Positions 7,844 to 16,149 of a DNA stretch of 64,000 nt are shown one piece after another (the first letter of the stretch is position 1; every line of letters starts with the position of its first letter). The notes below the pieces were generated by a model. The model saw nothing but the letters and a program-made list of their open reading frames with translations, had not been told where the DNA came from and did not search any database. The position numbers were made by a program, and so were the translations under genes. Where the stretch lies: positions 3,844,001 through 3,908,000 of the forward strand of contig OY970367.1 of the NCBI GenBank assembly GCA_963718635.1, in the 5' to 3' direction. This stretch comes from JAIOQJ01 sp963718635. GTDB lineage: Bacteria > Planctomycetota > Planctomycetia > Gemmatales > Gemmataceae.

Positions 7844-9142
7844 TCAATTGACTTTCAACGAATTAAACACCAGCCCTGTTAGCAGCTTGGGATAGAAGTA
7901 AGTCGATTTTGGCGGCATTTTCTCGCGGTTGCCCGCGATCCGCTCGACATGGCCCATCGTGGCGGGCGGCACCAGCGCTGCCAGTTGACACTCCTTGGCC
8001 TTAACGGCATCGTTTACTTCGCTCAGCAAATGGACGTACCGGCATTTGCCCACGCCGCCCAACAACTTGTTCAGCACCAGCACATGCAACACGCTGACTG
8101 CCAGTTCACGCCAGTCGTCGCTATGGTCGGCCGCCAATTGTTGCATCATCTCCGGAGCTTGGAAGCGCGCGGTCATCCATGCATCGTCTTCGTTCGTGTG
8201 GAAGCCGAGCAAATGCTGGGAGCCATCCATTTCGATCTGTTCCCACGCCTCCTTCGCTCCTGCTTCGCCATGGCCCATTCGTTCGATCTGGAAGTGAGGC
8301 TCGAGAGCCCGTTGCAGCTTGGTCGCGGTCAGATCGGGCAGGCCGCTGACGAGTCGATGCGTCGGCAGAATGATTAGGCCCGGATCGCTCATGGAAACAA
8401 GCATCATCATGGTGAAGTTCGCCGCCGCATCATCGCCGGTGACTTCACCCGCTGCCTTCCTTTCTTCGAGATAGCGCAGGCTCGTTTCGTAGCGGTGATG
8501 GCCATCGGCGATGAACACCGGCTTCGGCCCCATAAGCCCGATGGCCGAGCCAATGATATGCTCGTCGGCAATTGGCCAAAGACGGCTTACCACGCCGAGA
8601 TGGTCGGTCGCTTCCAGCGGCGGCATCCGATAGATGAGCGATTCAATCTTGGCAAAGACTTCGTTTTCATCGTCCGGATATAGCCCAAACACCGGGCTTA
8701 AGTTCATGCTTGTCGCTTGGAATAGTTTAAGGCGGTCGGCTTTCGGACCGCTCAGCGTCTCCTCATGCGGGAAAATTCTGCCGGTTCCGAACGGCTCCAA
8801 GCGCACGCGGGCGATGAAGCCGCGCCGCTTGTGCGTCTTTCCTTCGACGGTAAATTCCTGTTCGCAAACATAGAGATGCCGGAGCGAATCCTGGCGCAGA
8901 ATATCGTCCGCCACCCAGGCTTTCAAATCGCGAGCCGCCCGGTTGTAGCGATTCTCCGTATCGGTGTCCGCTGGCTGCTCTTTTGTCAGCTCCAAGCGGA
9001 TGGCGTTGTACGGGCTGCGATCGTAAAGCGCCTGTTGCAAGGCGGCATCAACGACATCGTAAGGGGGCGCTACGAGTTCCGAGAGCGAACCCGCTCGGCC
9101 TAGATCGTAGCGGAATCCGCGAAAAGCCCGAATGTCGGCCAT
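7844..9142 (-). CDS. DUF1015 domain protein
   Basis: A 432-residue cytoplasmic DUF1015 family protein; the family has no established activity, though in many genomes it sits by serine biosynthesis genes. Signatures visible are MADIRAFRGFRYD at the start, LVAPPYDVVD near residue 25, NAIRLEL, GRIFPHEETLSGPKADRLKL, and the conserved FIADGHHRYETSLRYLEE near residue 215, a likely active-site segment. Length is normal for the family. It is transcribed away from the yggS-like gene, with about 50 bases between the two starts, so they share a divergent promoter region. Its 3' end is ten bases from the end of the second DUF1559 gene. Confidence 0.9.
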   Translation of the reverse strand: MADIRAFRGFRYDLGRAGSLSELVAPPYDVVDAALQQALYDRSPYNAIRLELTKEQPADTDTENRYNRAARDLKAWVADDILRQDSLRHLYVCEQEFTVEGKTHKRRGFIARVRLEPFGTGRIFPHEETLSGPKADRLKLFQATSMNLSPVFGLYPDDENEVFAKIESLIYRMPPLEATDHLGVVSRLWPIADEHIIGSAIGLMGPKPVFIADGHHRYETSLRYLEERKAAGEVTGDDAAANFTMMMLVSMSDPGLIILPTHRLVSGLPDLTATKLQRALEPHFQIERMGHGEAGAKEAWEQIEMDGSQHLLGFHTNEDDAWMTARFQAPEMMQQLAADHSDDWRELAVSVLHVLVLNKLLGGVGKCRYVHLLSEVNDAVKAKECQLAALVPPATMGHVERIAGNREKMPPKSTYFYPKLLTGLVFNSLKVN

Positions 9143-9192
9143 GAATTCGTCCCACTCGAAAACAGAAACGGAAAACGACTATCATACAATTT

Positions 9193-9872
9193 ATGACCGA
9201 TGCGGAAATCCAAGCTCTCTTGCAGCAGCGTCTTGAGACTGTCGAAGAACGGATTACGCGCGCCTGCGATCGCGCAGGCCGATTGCGCGATTCCGTGACT
9301 CTGGTCGCCTGTACGAAGAGCGTCGGCACACGCGTCGCGGCATGTTGCCCGCCTTTGGCCTATTCGATTTGGGCGAAAGCCGGCCTCAGGAGCTATGGCG
9401 AAAAAGTCGTGAGATGAGCGATTTATCGATTCGCTGGCATCTGATCGGCCACCTGCAACGTAACAAAATCAAGCCGACCGTCAATTTCACGACGCTTATC
9501 CATGCAGTTGATAGCATCCGCTTATTGGAAGAACTCACTAAGCAAAAAGAGCCAGTCGATGTACTTCTCGAAGTCAATGCAAGCCGTGAACCGAACAAGC
9601 ATGGCTTCGCGCCAGATCAGGTGTCGGCAGTGACGTCTAGCTTGTGTCAGTTCGCCAATGTCCGTGTGATCGGCCTCATGACGATGGCGGCCTACTCCGA
9701 TAATCCTGAAGACGCGCGGGCGGCTTTTCGCGAAGTCCGTCTGCTCGCCGAGCAAGCGAAACTGAGTCAGCTATCGATGGGGATGTCGAACGATTTCGAA
9801 GTCGCCATCGAAGAAGGCGCGACGCTGATCCGCCTCGGAACGATTTTGTTCGAAGGGCTGCCAAGTGATTGA
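9193..9872 (+). CDS. yggS: YggS/PROSC family PLP-binding protein, broken by a frameshift
   Basis: A pyridoxal-phosphate homeostasis protein of the YggS family, read in two frames. The first (9193-9417) gives MTDAEIQALLQQRLETVEER and LVACTKSV, whose Lys is the expected cofactor lysine. The second, usable from about 9340 to 9872, gives FGLFDLGESRPQELWRKS, matching the family GENRVQE segment with Asn replaced by Ser, then WHLIGHLQRNKIK, LLEVNASREPNKHG, VIGLMTMA and LSMGMSNDFEVAIEEGATLIRLG. All family motifs are present once the frames are joined at about 9336-9345, where one base seems to be missing. Intact motifs on both sides suggest a sequencing indel or a very recent mutation. No partner genes of the usual septum cluster are nearby. 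Confidence 0.85.
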
Positions 9873-9934
9873 AAGCGCTTGTTAGCCGCGAATGCAGCGC
9901 CTTGTCAATAACTTGATTTAACTTAGGTAACCTT

Positions 9935-10636
9935 ATGTCTTTCCATGTGGTCGATCCCGAAGTATTCGCCGCGCTGAAGAAGTTCGATACACCCACAATT
10001 TGCAACGTGCTCGAGCTATTCGACGTTCGCCCGCGCACGGTCGGTTATCTCGATGGACGCATTCTCCCCTGTTTTCCCAAGCTGCCGCCGATGGTCGGCT
10101 ATGCCTGCACCGCGACCTTTCGCGCTGGCTCGCCCGCACGTTCCGGCGACGTCTATGCCGGGCTTGGCAGACAGGTCGAAGAGATCGCGGAGATGCCCGG
10201 CCAGTGCGTTGTCGTTTTTCAAGACCTGGACGATCCAGTCACTTCCGCCACCTTTGGCGAAATCATGTGTACCACCTATAAGGCATTTGGCGCCGTCGGG
10301 CTCATCACCAGCGGCGCCGGCCGCGACCTCGACCAGGTAGAGCCGCTCGACTTTCCCTGCTTCACCAACGGCACGATCTGCTCGCATGGCTATTGCCAGA
10401 TTGTCGATTTACAAACGCCCGTGCGCGTAGGCGGCGTGTCGATTTACCCCGGCGATCTTCTGCACGGTGATCGCAACGGAGTAACGACTATTCCCAACGA
10501 ACATGCCGCCGCCGTGGCCGACGCTTGCCCCGCCTTCATGGCCGCCGAGGCTGTCGTGCTCGAATACCTTCGTGCCGGACAAGTGAATGTGAACGGCTTC
10601 AACGAAGCTCGCCGAGTGCCAGCGAATGATCAATGA
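9935..10636 (+). CDS. RraA family protein (4-hydroxy-4-methyl-2-oxoglutarate aldolase-like)
   Basis: A member of the RraA/HMG-aldolase family (formerly called dimethylmenaquinone methyltransferase-like). Visible signatures: FDTPTICNVLELF near residue 15, GYACTATFRAGSP, FGEIMCTTYKAFGAVGLITSGAGRD near residue 110, and YPGDLLHGDRNGVTTIP near residue 180. In aldolase members the GxxRD and GD-x-DG segments place the pyruvate-binding Arg and the metal-binding Asp; here GAGRD and HGDRNG fit. E. coli RraA uses the same fold to inhibit RNase E, so an aldolase, another lyase or a regulator are all possible. Length 233 residues; family members are often 160-240. Confidence 0.85.
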   Translation: MSFHVVDPEVFAALKKFDTPTICNVLELFDVRPRTVGYLDGRILPCFPKLPPMVGYACTATFRAGSPARSGDVYAGLGRQVEEIAEMPGQCVVVFQDLDDPVTSATFGEIMCTTYKAFGAVGLITSGAGRDLDQVEPLDFPCFTNGTICSHGYCQIVDLQTPVRVGGVSIYPGDLLHGDRNGVTTIPNEHAAAVADACPAFMAAEAVVLEYLRAGQVNVNGFNEARRVPANDQ

Positions 10637-10708
10637 ACTGACGAAGAAGATTCGCCATGGCCTAGAAATCGGCCATTGAAAGCGGCAGCAGAGCCGCGAG
10701 CGTTTTCC

Positions 10709-10724
10709 GTGGAAATATTTCCAC
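10709..10724. repeat. GGAAATATTTCC-core palindrome, copy 1
   Basis: Perfect 16-base palindrome GTGGAAATATTTCCAC, preceded by CGTTTTCC. It is the shortest of five copies sharing the core GGAAATATTTCC in this window. Confidence 0.8.
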
Positions 10725-10849
10725 AAGCTGCGCCAGCGGACTCAAAGGCGATTGAACGTGTGGTGTTTGATCTTTCTTCATTCCGCAATCCGAATTCCGC
10801 ATTCCCCATTTCCACCGTGCGTTTTTCCACGATCTTCTCGCCAAGTGGC

Positions 10850-10869
10850 TTCGGGAAATATTTCCCGAA
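10850..10869. repeat. GGAAATATTTCC-core palindrome, copy 2
   Basis: Perfect 20-base palindrome TTCGGGAAATATTTCCCGAA. About 10 bases upstream is the companion phrase GTTTTTCCACGATCTTCTCG, also found in variant form before the copies at 13153, 60275 and 60417. A spacer phrase CCGCAATCCGAATTCC (10785 region) recurs at about 13090. Confidence 0.85.
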
Positions 10870-11233
10870 TATTAACCGATAGGGATTAAGCGCGATCTGC
10901 CACTTTCTCGAGCCCGACGCGCGAGCAAGGGATTTGTAGGGTGGGTGAAGGCTTTGCGAAACCCCAGCCCGCTCCACTCGCCGAGCACTCCGACTGCGAA
11001 CCGTTCGAAGTGAAAACGTTTTCACTTGAGTGTGAACCGTTCACATTTTCATGCCGCATCTTAATTCTCCCAAGGAAGCGTTCTTTTTTCTTTAAGGGCA
11101 GTTGCATCTGTGAGTGTTGATGCGTTCGATTCGGAGATGCAGTGCCCCCCTCCCCCATTGTTTGAGGCGTTGTTTTTCAAGTTGCGGCAGTCTGATGCTT
11201 TGCCGCTGGGCGGCGCGGTCGCGGGGAGTCGGT

Positions 11234-12649
11234 TCAGGCGGTCGAGGCAGCCTCGGCGGTCGGGACGAGCTTATAGCCCAGCTCTTCCGCCTTTTTAGCG
11301 AGACCTTTCGTCAGTTTGATCCGGTAGAGGTTTTCGTAGTCGTTCATGGCCTGCCGCACATATGCCTCGCCGTACTTCAAGAGGCGGTAGACTCGCTCGG
11401 CGATCTTTCGCGCGGTGGCCGTCAGCGCCTTGGGACCGCCGACCCGTGCCCGCACACGGCGGTAAAAGGCCCCCATCGCGTTCTTGGCATTATGGCAACC
11501 CTGAGCCGCCAGGCGAAACGCCCGAGCCGCTCGGTTAGCGCCGCCGCGCACACGGCGATGCTTGATCTTGCCGCCACTGCCGCGGTGGTGCGGACATAGC
11601 CCCAGCCAACTCGTGAAGTGTTTCTCCGTGGGCCACTTGCTCATGTCGATGCCGATTTCGCTGAGTATCGTCAAGGCATTGGTCTGGTCGATGCCTTCGA
11701 TCAGCGTGAGATCCTGGCCGCACGCCTGGAACAGCAGTTGACGGGCATTGAACTTCAGTGCGGTGGGCCGCTTGCTGCCCCTGGTCGGCTTGGGGTCCAG
11801 CACTTCGCCTTCGCTCTTATCATCCAGAGTCTTCAAATATTTCTCGATGGCGATGTCGCATTCTGTCTGTTGGCGATGCTCGAACTCGTAGGCCTTCACC
11901 GCCTGTTTGAGCGAGAACAGGTGCTCCTCACGCCAGTTGCCTTGCAAAGCCCGAGCGATCTGCTGCTCGGTTTGCTTGCAGTTGTCCTGGCGATATTTCG
12001 CCAACTGCAGCGGATCGCGTTCGCCGCGCAGAATGGCTTTGATAATCAGCATTCCGGTGACGCCCGTCACGTCCGACACCGCCTCGGTCAACTTGATGTT
12101 CATTTGCTCCAACGCCTTCTGCATGTGCTGGATCGATCGCGAGGCGTTGCCGACGAGCATCTGCCGTTGCCGCAGATAGCTCCGCAGCACGCACAACTCG
12201 TCCGAAGGCCGGAACGATGCCGTCAGCAAGCCGTAGCTGTGCAGCCGTTGAATCCATTGGCAGTCGAGCACGTCCGTCTTGGGACGCCCCGACACCTGCC
12301 GCGTCTGCTGCGGATTGACCAGGAACACTTGGAAGCCGCGCCGCTCCAACAGTTCGAAGAGCGGGATCCAGTAGACTCCCGTCGATTCCATCGCCACCGT
12401 CTTGATCCCGCACTTGTCGAACCAGTCCGCCAGCAATTCCAAGTCGGCGGTGCAGGTCCCAAAGTTGCGCACGTTCGCGGGCAGGTTGGCGGGGTGATCC
12501 TTGGGCGGAGCCGAGGCATCGTTGACGGGCACGGCCGTCCAATGTTCCCGCGGATGCACGTCGATGCCGGCTGCGTGCGGATGCGTGATGTGCAAGTCGC
12601 CTGATCGTTTCGAAGCGGGCGGAATCTTGTCTTTGCGATTGACTACCAT
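11234..12649 (-). CDS. IS110 family transposase (DEDD recombinase)
   Basis: A full-length 471-residue IS110-type recombinase, on the long side for the family. The N-terminal RuvC-like domain shows the acidic residues in order: AAGIDVH (Asp near residue 30), VAMESTGVYWIP (Glu near 90), and RPKTDVLDCQWIQRLHSYGLL (two Asp near 125). The C-terminal Transposase_20 domain has LTLIEGIDQTNALTILSEIG, FTSWLGLCPHHRGSGGKIKHRR and GGANRAARAFRLAA; the Ser in GSGGK is at the position of the conserved catalytic serine of this domain. GGAGGA lies five bases before the ATG. The frame is undamaged, so the element may be active. IS110 elements lack clear terminal repeats and the element ends were not determined. 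Its non-coding flank may specify a bridge RNA, as known for the family. Confidence 0.95.
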   Translation of the reverse strand: MVVNRKDKIPPASKRSGDLHITHPHAAGIDVHPREHWTAVPVNDASAPPKDHPANLPANVRNFGTCTADLELLADWFDKCGIKTVAMESTGVYWIPLFELLERRGFQVFLVNPQQTRQVSGRPKTDVLDCQWIQRLHSYGLLTASFRPSDELCVLRSYLRQRQMLVGNASRSIQHMQKALEQMNIKLTEAVSDVTGVTGMLIIKAILRGERDPLQLAKYRQDNCKQTEQQIARALQGNWREEHLFSLKQAVKAYEFEHRQQTECDIAIEKYLKTLDDKSEGEVLDPKPTRGSKRPTALKFNARQLLFQACGQDLTLIEGIDQTNALTILSEIGIDMSKWPTEKHFTSWLGLCPHHRGSGGKIKHRRVRGGANRAARAFRLAAQGCHNAKNAMGAFYRRVRARVGGPKALTATARKIAERVYRLLKYGEAYVRQAMNDYENLYRIKLTKGLAKKAEELGYKLVPTAEAASTA

Positions 12650-13152
12650 ACCGGTCCTCCAAAAAAAGAAGGCCGCCGGCGCGGGAATGCGTAGAAGAAA
12701 TCAATCTCCCAAACGGGGACACGAACGACGCGCCACCAATGTTGTCATCGCAACTTCCCGGGACCATGCTAGCAAACGGGCACGAAGCACCAGAGCAAAT
12801 ACGGCCACCTCGACCTGCAGCCCCTAGATGGCATAGAATGCTCTTGTCGTGGGGTCGAGTCCTCGGCCCAAATTCCGGTTCGAGGTCTTTCATTCCGGGG
12901 CGTCAGGGCATCGCCAAGTGCGAATCAATCCCGTCCGCGGGAGCGCCAACCTCATTTAGGACCGCCCCACGATCTACCTCCCTTTCCGCTCTGCTTCCTT
13001 CCCGTTGTACCCCGCCGTCCCCGGGTAAAATGTTAGCAACGTTTCTAGTGAGGCTTGGATCGAAGTGGAGTCTAATCCTTCTTCCATTCCGCAATCCGAA
13101 TTCCACATTCCGCATTTCTTCCAAGCGTTTTCCCACGAAATAATTGGAAACG

Positions 13153-13178
13153 CCCTTCGGGAAATATTTCCCGAAGGG
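13153..13178. repeat. GGAAATATTTCC-core palindrome, copy 3
   Basis: Perfect 26-base palindrome. Left arm CCCTTCGGGAAAT, right arm ATTTCCCGAAGGG. The companion phrase GTTTTCCCACGAAATAATTGG precedes it. Arms beyond the core differ from those of the copies at 60275 and 60417 but stay fully complementary. Confidence 0.9.
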
Positions 13179-13201
13179 TCCGTGAAAACCCTTCAAAGTC
13201 G

Positions 13202-13225
13202 CCTTTCGCTCCGCGAAAGGTTTTT
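13202..13225 (+). terminator. Hairpin followed by T-run
   Basis: CCTTTCGC, loop TCC, GCGAAAGG, then five T bases: the form of a rho-independent terminator reading on the plus strand. No plus-strand gene ends just before it, so it could equally be one of the many short hairpins in this spacer. Confidence 0.4.
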
Positions 13226-13611
13226 GTTTCGCGGGGCGAAAAGCGACCATCGCTTTAGCACGCAACGTCACGCGCGAGGCAGAGCCTCGACGACCCGTTA
13301 CGCGGCAGAGCCGCGTAACGAGATGACTTTGTTAGCCGCGACGCTGTGCGGAGCGCGAGGCGCACCGCCCCTCGTTAGACGCTCCCGCGTCGAACGTCTT
13401 CATCGACGCTCCCGCGTCGATTAGTCCACATACCTAGCTTAGGCGCGCTCAAAATCGGAAATGTTTTTCTGCCATTCGGGGCTGTTCTACTTCGAAACCA
13501 CTTATTTCGACATTTTGAAGAAAATTTGAGAAATTTGTTACTTTTATCCCACTTGCTTTACTACACTCTCCACCACTGTCACCTGTTTCCGCCGTTAAGG
13601 GCCGCAGGTTC

Positions 13612-16149
13612 ATGACTCGTTTTAGCATTTCGCGCCGTCTTGCCGCTTGGTTCTCTTCCAGCCGCATTTGGGACTATCTTTCTACACCCGCCGCAAAGCG
13701 AAGGCCTACGCCCCGAGGCGGCGTGAAGCTGCGCGTCGAGCAGCTCGAATTGCGCGAGATGCTCTCGACCGTCATGCTTGGGCACGAGTTCAGCACCGAG
13801 ACTTCGATCCCCTATAACTCATACACAAAAACGATCACGCTCGATCAAACGATCGATCCGACCAAGTCGATCATCATCGGCAGCGACTACAACGGCGCCG
13901 ATTATTCCGCCAATGCCCTGGCCCGCTTTCAGTTCGGCTCCAACACGGCCTCGACGAATCAACTAACACTTAACCGCAGCGGCAATGGCGGCAACGCCAT
14001 GGACGGCAATCTCGTCGAAGACCTTTCGGTGCTGTCGTTCGCCAGCGGCGTTTCCGTGCAACACAAGCAGGTGACTTTCACCGGCACGGCCCAGGACGTC
14101 TCGATTTCGTCCGTCAACGCTGGCATGTCGATTGTCTTAGTCTCGGCTACGCCCAACGCCGCCGACGGCCAAAATGTCGATTCGCGCTGGCAAGTGGCGG
14201 CCACACTTACATCGGGCACCAACGTCCATTTAGTGCGCGGTGATGGCGGCAGCACCGCCAATGTGAATTTGCAAATCATAACCTTTGACAGCGATAGCGG
14301 CGTAACAATACAGAAGGGCACAACTGCCCTGACAGGCGCAACATCGACGCCTGTGAGCTACACCGCTTCTACCAGCGGCGATCTTTTATTTTTCAACAGC
14401 AGTGTAAGTTCGGCCGTCGGCGCGGAGGGGCTCTACCAGATTACCGGCAAGTTGAGCGGCGGGCAGGTGCAGTTCAATCGCGCAGCGAGCGGCGCCCAGG
14501 TGAACGTCAATTATGCCGTCGTGTCTATTCCCGGCGCAACAGTGCAAAGCGGCGAGACGAATTTTGCGGCAGAAACTAGCGAAGGCAGCACCACTGCCCC
14601 GGTGCCGCAGAATTTGATTCACTACGCCAATGTGTCGCTGGCCGGCAACGTGAATTTGAATAATTCATTCGTCTATGTGAACGGCAGTCGCGGCGGCACG
14701 GCGACAGCGATCGACAAACTCGGCGACACAAATTTCGCCGCCAAACTCACATCGAGTTCCGCCATCCTTCTCGAGCGCGGCGACCGCCCCGACACCACGT
14801 CGGATGCCGTCTCCCAGGAAATTGCTGCCACCGCCGATTGGTCGGTCGTCTCGCTGCCGAGCAGCTTCGTTACGACTACTACATTGGCAACACCCACGAC
14901 CATCACGTACGGAAATCAAGCCACTTTCACCGCCAATGTGACCAGCACGCTTGGCATACCCACGGGTTTGGTGACATTTAAAGACGGCACAAACCCGCTC
15001 GGCAACGGCACGCTCAATAGCAGCGGCATCGCCACCTTCACCACCACTGCCTTGCTAACAGCCGGCACGCACTCAATCACCGCCGTCTACAACGGCGATT
15101 ATGGCTTTACTGGCAGCACGTCGAGTGCTGGGACGCAGGTTGTCACTGTACCGGTTCGCTTCGATGTCTCCTCCAGCAGCGTGTATGAAACTAACGGCAG
15201 CGCTGTCGTAACGGTAGATTTAGGCCAAGTGTCGAACCAGGCCGTCACGATTCACTATGCAACGAGCGATGGCAGCGCCACAGCCGGCACGAATTACACG
15301 AGTACAAGCGGGACTTTGACCATTGCCGCCGGCCAGTTGAGTGGAAGTTTCACCATTCCGATTCTGAACAACCACGCGACGGGCGCCTATCGCGCCACGG
15401 TGAATTTGACTCTCAGCAGCCCCAACAGTTATGGCGTCCTCGGCTCGCCGAGCACCGCTATTCTCAACATCGATGATTTGACATGGGTCAGCAACCCGAC
15501 TTATACTTGGACGCAAACGGCAGCCGCAGCGCCGGTAATTACAGCGCTAGGCGACCAGACCAATGCCGAGGGCGATACGCCGACTCTCTCCATCAGCGCC
15601 AGTGCGCCACCGAATACCACACTCAGCTACAGCGCGGTTAATCTCCCTGTTGGTCTAAGCATCAACTCCTCTTCGGGGGTTGTTTCCGGCAGCGTTGATT
15701 ACCAGGCTGCGGAAGACTTCGGCGGGCTTTACCCGGTGACGGTTATCGTCGCCACCAGCCAAGGCGGCAGCGCGACCACTTCGTTCAACTGGACAATCAA
15801 CGACACCCCGCGCCTGCCAGTATTAACCAACCCCGGCAACCAAAGCACCAGCGCCGGTGCAGCCGTATCGTTACAGATTAGTGCGTCTCAATCCGATGGC
15901 GATCCGCTGTCTTACGATGTCACCGGCTTGCCTATTGGGTTGAGCATCGACAGCGATACGGGCTTGATTTCGGGTACGGTGGATCCTTCCGCCGCTTCAA
16001 CCACGCCTTATAGTATAACCGTCACCGCCACCGACTACACGCCCGCAACGCCGCAAGTTGCAACGCAGACTTTCAGCTTGGCAGTCGGTTACGGCACGGC
16101 CTGCGCCGAGCATCGACAATCCCGGCGATCAAACCAATGCCGTCGGTGA
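13612..16149 (+). CDS. Giant surface protein, part 1 of 3 (N-terminal anchor, Ig-like, Calx-beta, putative Ig domains)
   Basis: First part of an extracellular protein of about 1,750 residues. Residues 1-55 carry a basic leader and the planctomycete extracellular signature VEQLELREMLS. After a region rich in Ser, Thr and Asn come a bacterial Ig-like domain (TYGNQATFTANVTSTLG to AVYNGDYGFTGS, about 430-510), a Calx-beta domain (YETNGSAVVTVDLG, ATSDGSATAGTNYTSTSG, about 515-625), and at least two cadherin-like putative Ig (He_PIG) domains marked by NLPVGLSINSSSGVVSGSV and GLPIGLSIDSDTGLISGTV. The conserved frame ends at about 16095; the last 20 residues (from CAEHRQ) are out of frame and the next He_PIG domain continues in the frame of part 2. 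Probably an adhesin or cell-surface matrix protein. Confidence 0.88.
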   Translation: MTRFSISRRLAAWFSSSRIWDYLSTPAAKRRPTPRGGVKLRVEQLELREMLSTVMLGHEFSTETSIPYNSYTKTITLDQTIDPTKSIIIGSDYNGADYSANALARFQFGSNTASTNQLTLNRSGNGGNAMDGNLVEDLSVLSFASGVSVQHKQVTFTGTAQDVSISSVNAGMSIVLVSATPNAADGQNVDSRWQVAATLTSGTNVHLVRGDGGSTANVNLQIITFDSDSGVTIQKGTTALTGATSTPVSYTASTSGDLLFFNSSVSSAVGAEGLYQITGKLSGGQVQFNRAASGAQVNVNYAVVSIPGATVQSGETNFAAETSEGSTTAPVPQNLIHYANVSLAGNVNLNNSFVYVNGSRGGTATAIDKLGDTNFAAKLTSSSAILLERGDRPDTTSDAVSQEIAATADWSVVSLPSSFVTTTTLATPTTITYGNQATFTANVTSTLGIPTGLVTFKDGTNPLGNGTLNSSGIATFTTTALLTAGTHSITAVYNGDYGFTGSTSSAGTQVVTVPVRFDVSSSSVYETNGSAVVTVDLGQVSNQAVTIHYATSDGSATAGTNYTSTSGTLTIAAGQLSGSFTIPILNNHATGAYRATVNLTLSSPNSYGVLGSPSTAILNIDDLTWVSNPTYTWTQTAAAAPVITALGDQTNAEGDTPTLSISASAPPNTTLSYSAVNLPVGLSINSSSGVVSGSVDYQAAEDFGGLYPVTVIVATSQGGSATTSFNWTINDTPRLPVLTNPGNQSTSAGAAVSLQISASQSDGDPLSYDVTGLPIGLSIDSDTGLISGTVDPSAASTTPYSITVTATDYTPATPQVATQTFSLAVGYGTACAEHRQSRRSNQCRR

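Larger units (their letters stand above)
10637..11233. other. Repeat-rich spacer between rraA-like gene and IS110 transposase
   Basis: No convincing gene. It holds two GGAAATATTTCC palindromes, a copy of the TGTAGGGTGGGT repeat at 10935-10965, and two further palindromes at 11008-11044: the perfect 20-mer AAGTGAAAACGTTTTCACTT (11008-11027) and TGTGAACCGTTCACA (11031-11045). Reading frames across this stretch are by-products of the repeats. Confidence 0.7.
12650..13611. other. Long spacer with hairpins, partly IS110 flank
   Basis: No protein gene is supported. The part next to 12649 is probably the 5' non-coding end of the IS110 element. Further on lie a GGAAATATTTCC palindrome (13153-13178), a terminator-like hairpin (13202-13225), a perfect hairpin CGTTACGCGG..CCGCGTAACG (13296-13320) and two GACGCTCCCGCGTC hairpins (13378-13391 and 13403-13420). 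The last 150 bases before the surface-protein gene are AT-rich and presumably hold its promoter. Confidence 0.6.

Noticed and set aside
12840..12880. Short GGTCGAGTCCTCGG stretch considered as part of a tRNA
   Set aside because: No acceptor, D or anticodon stems could be built around it.
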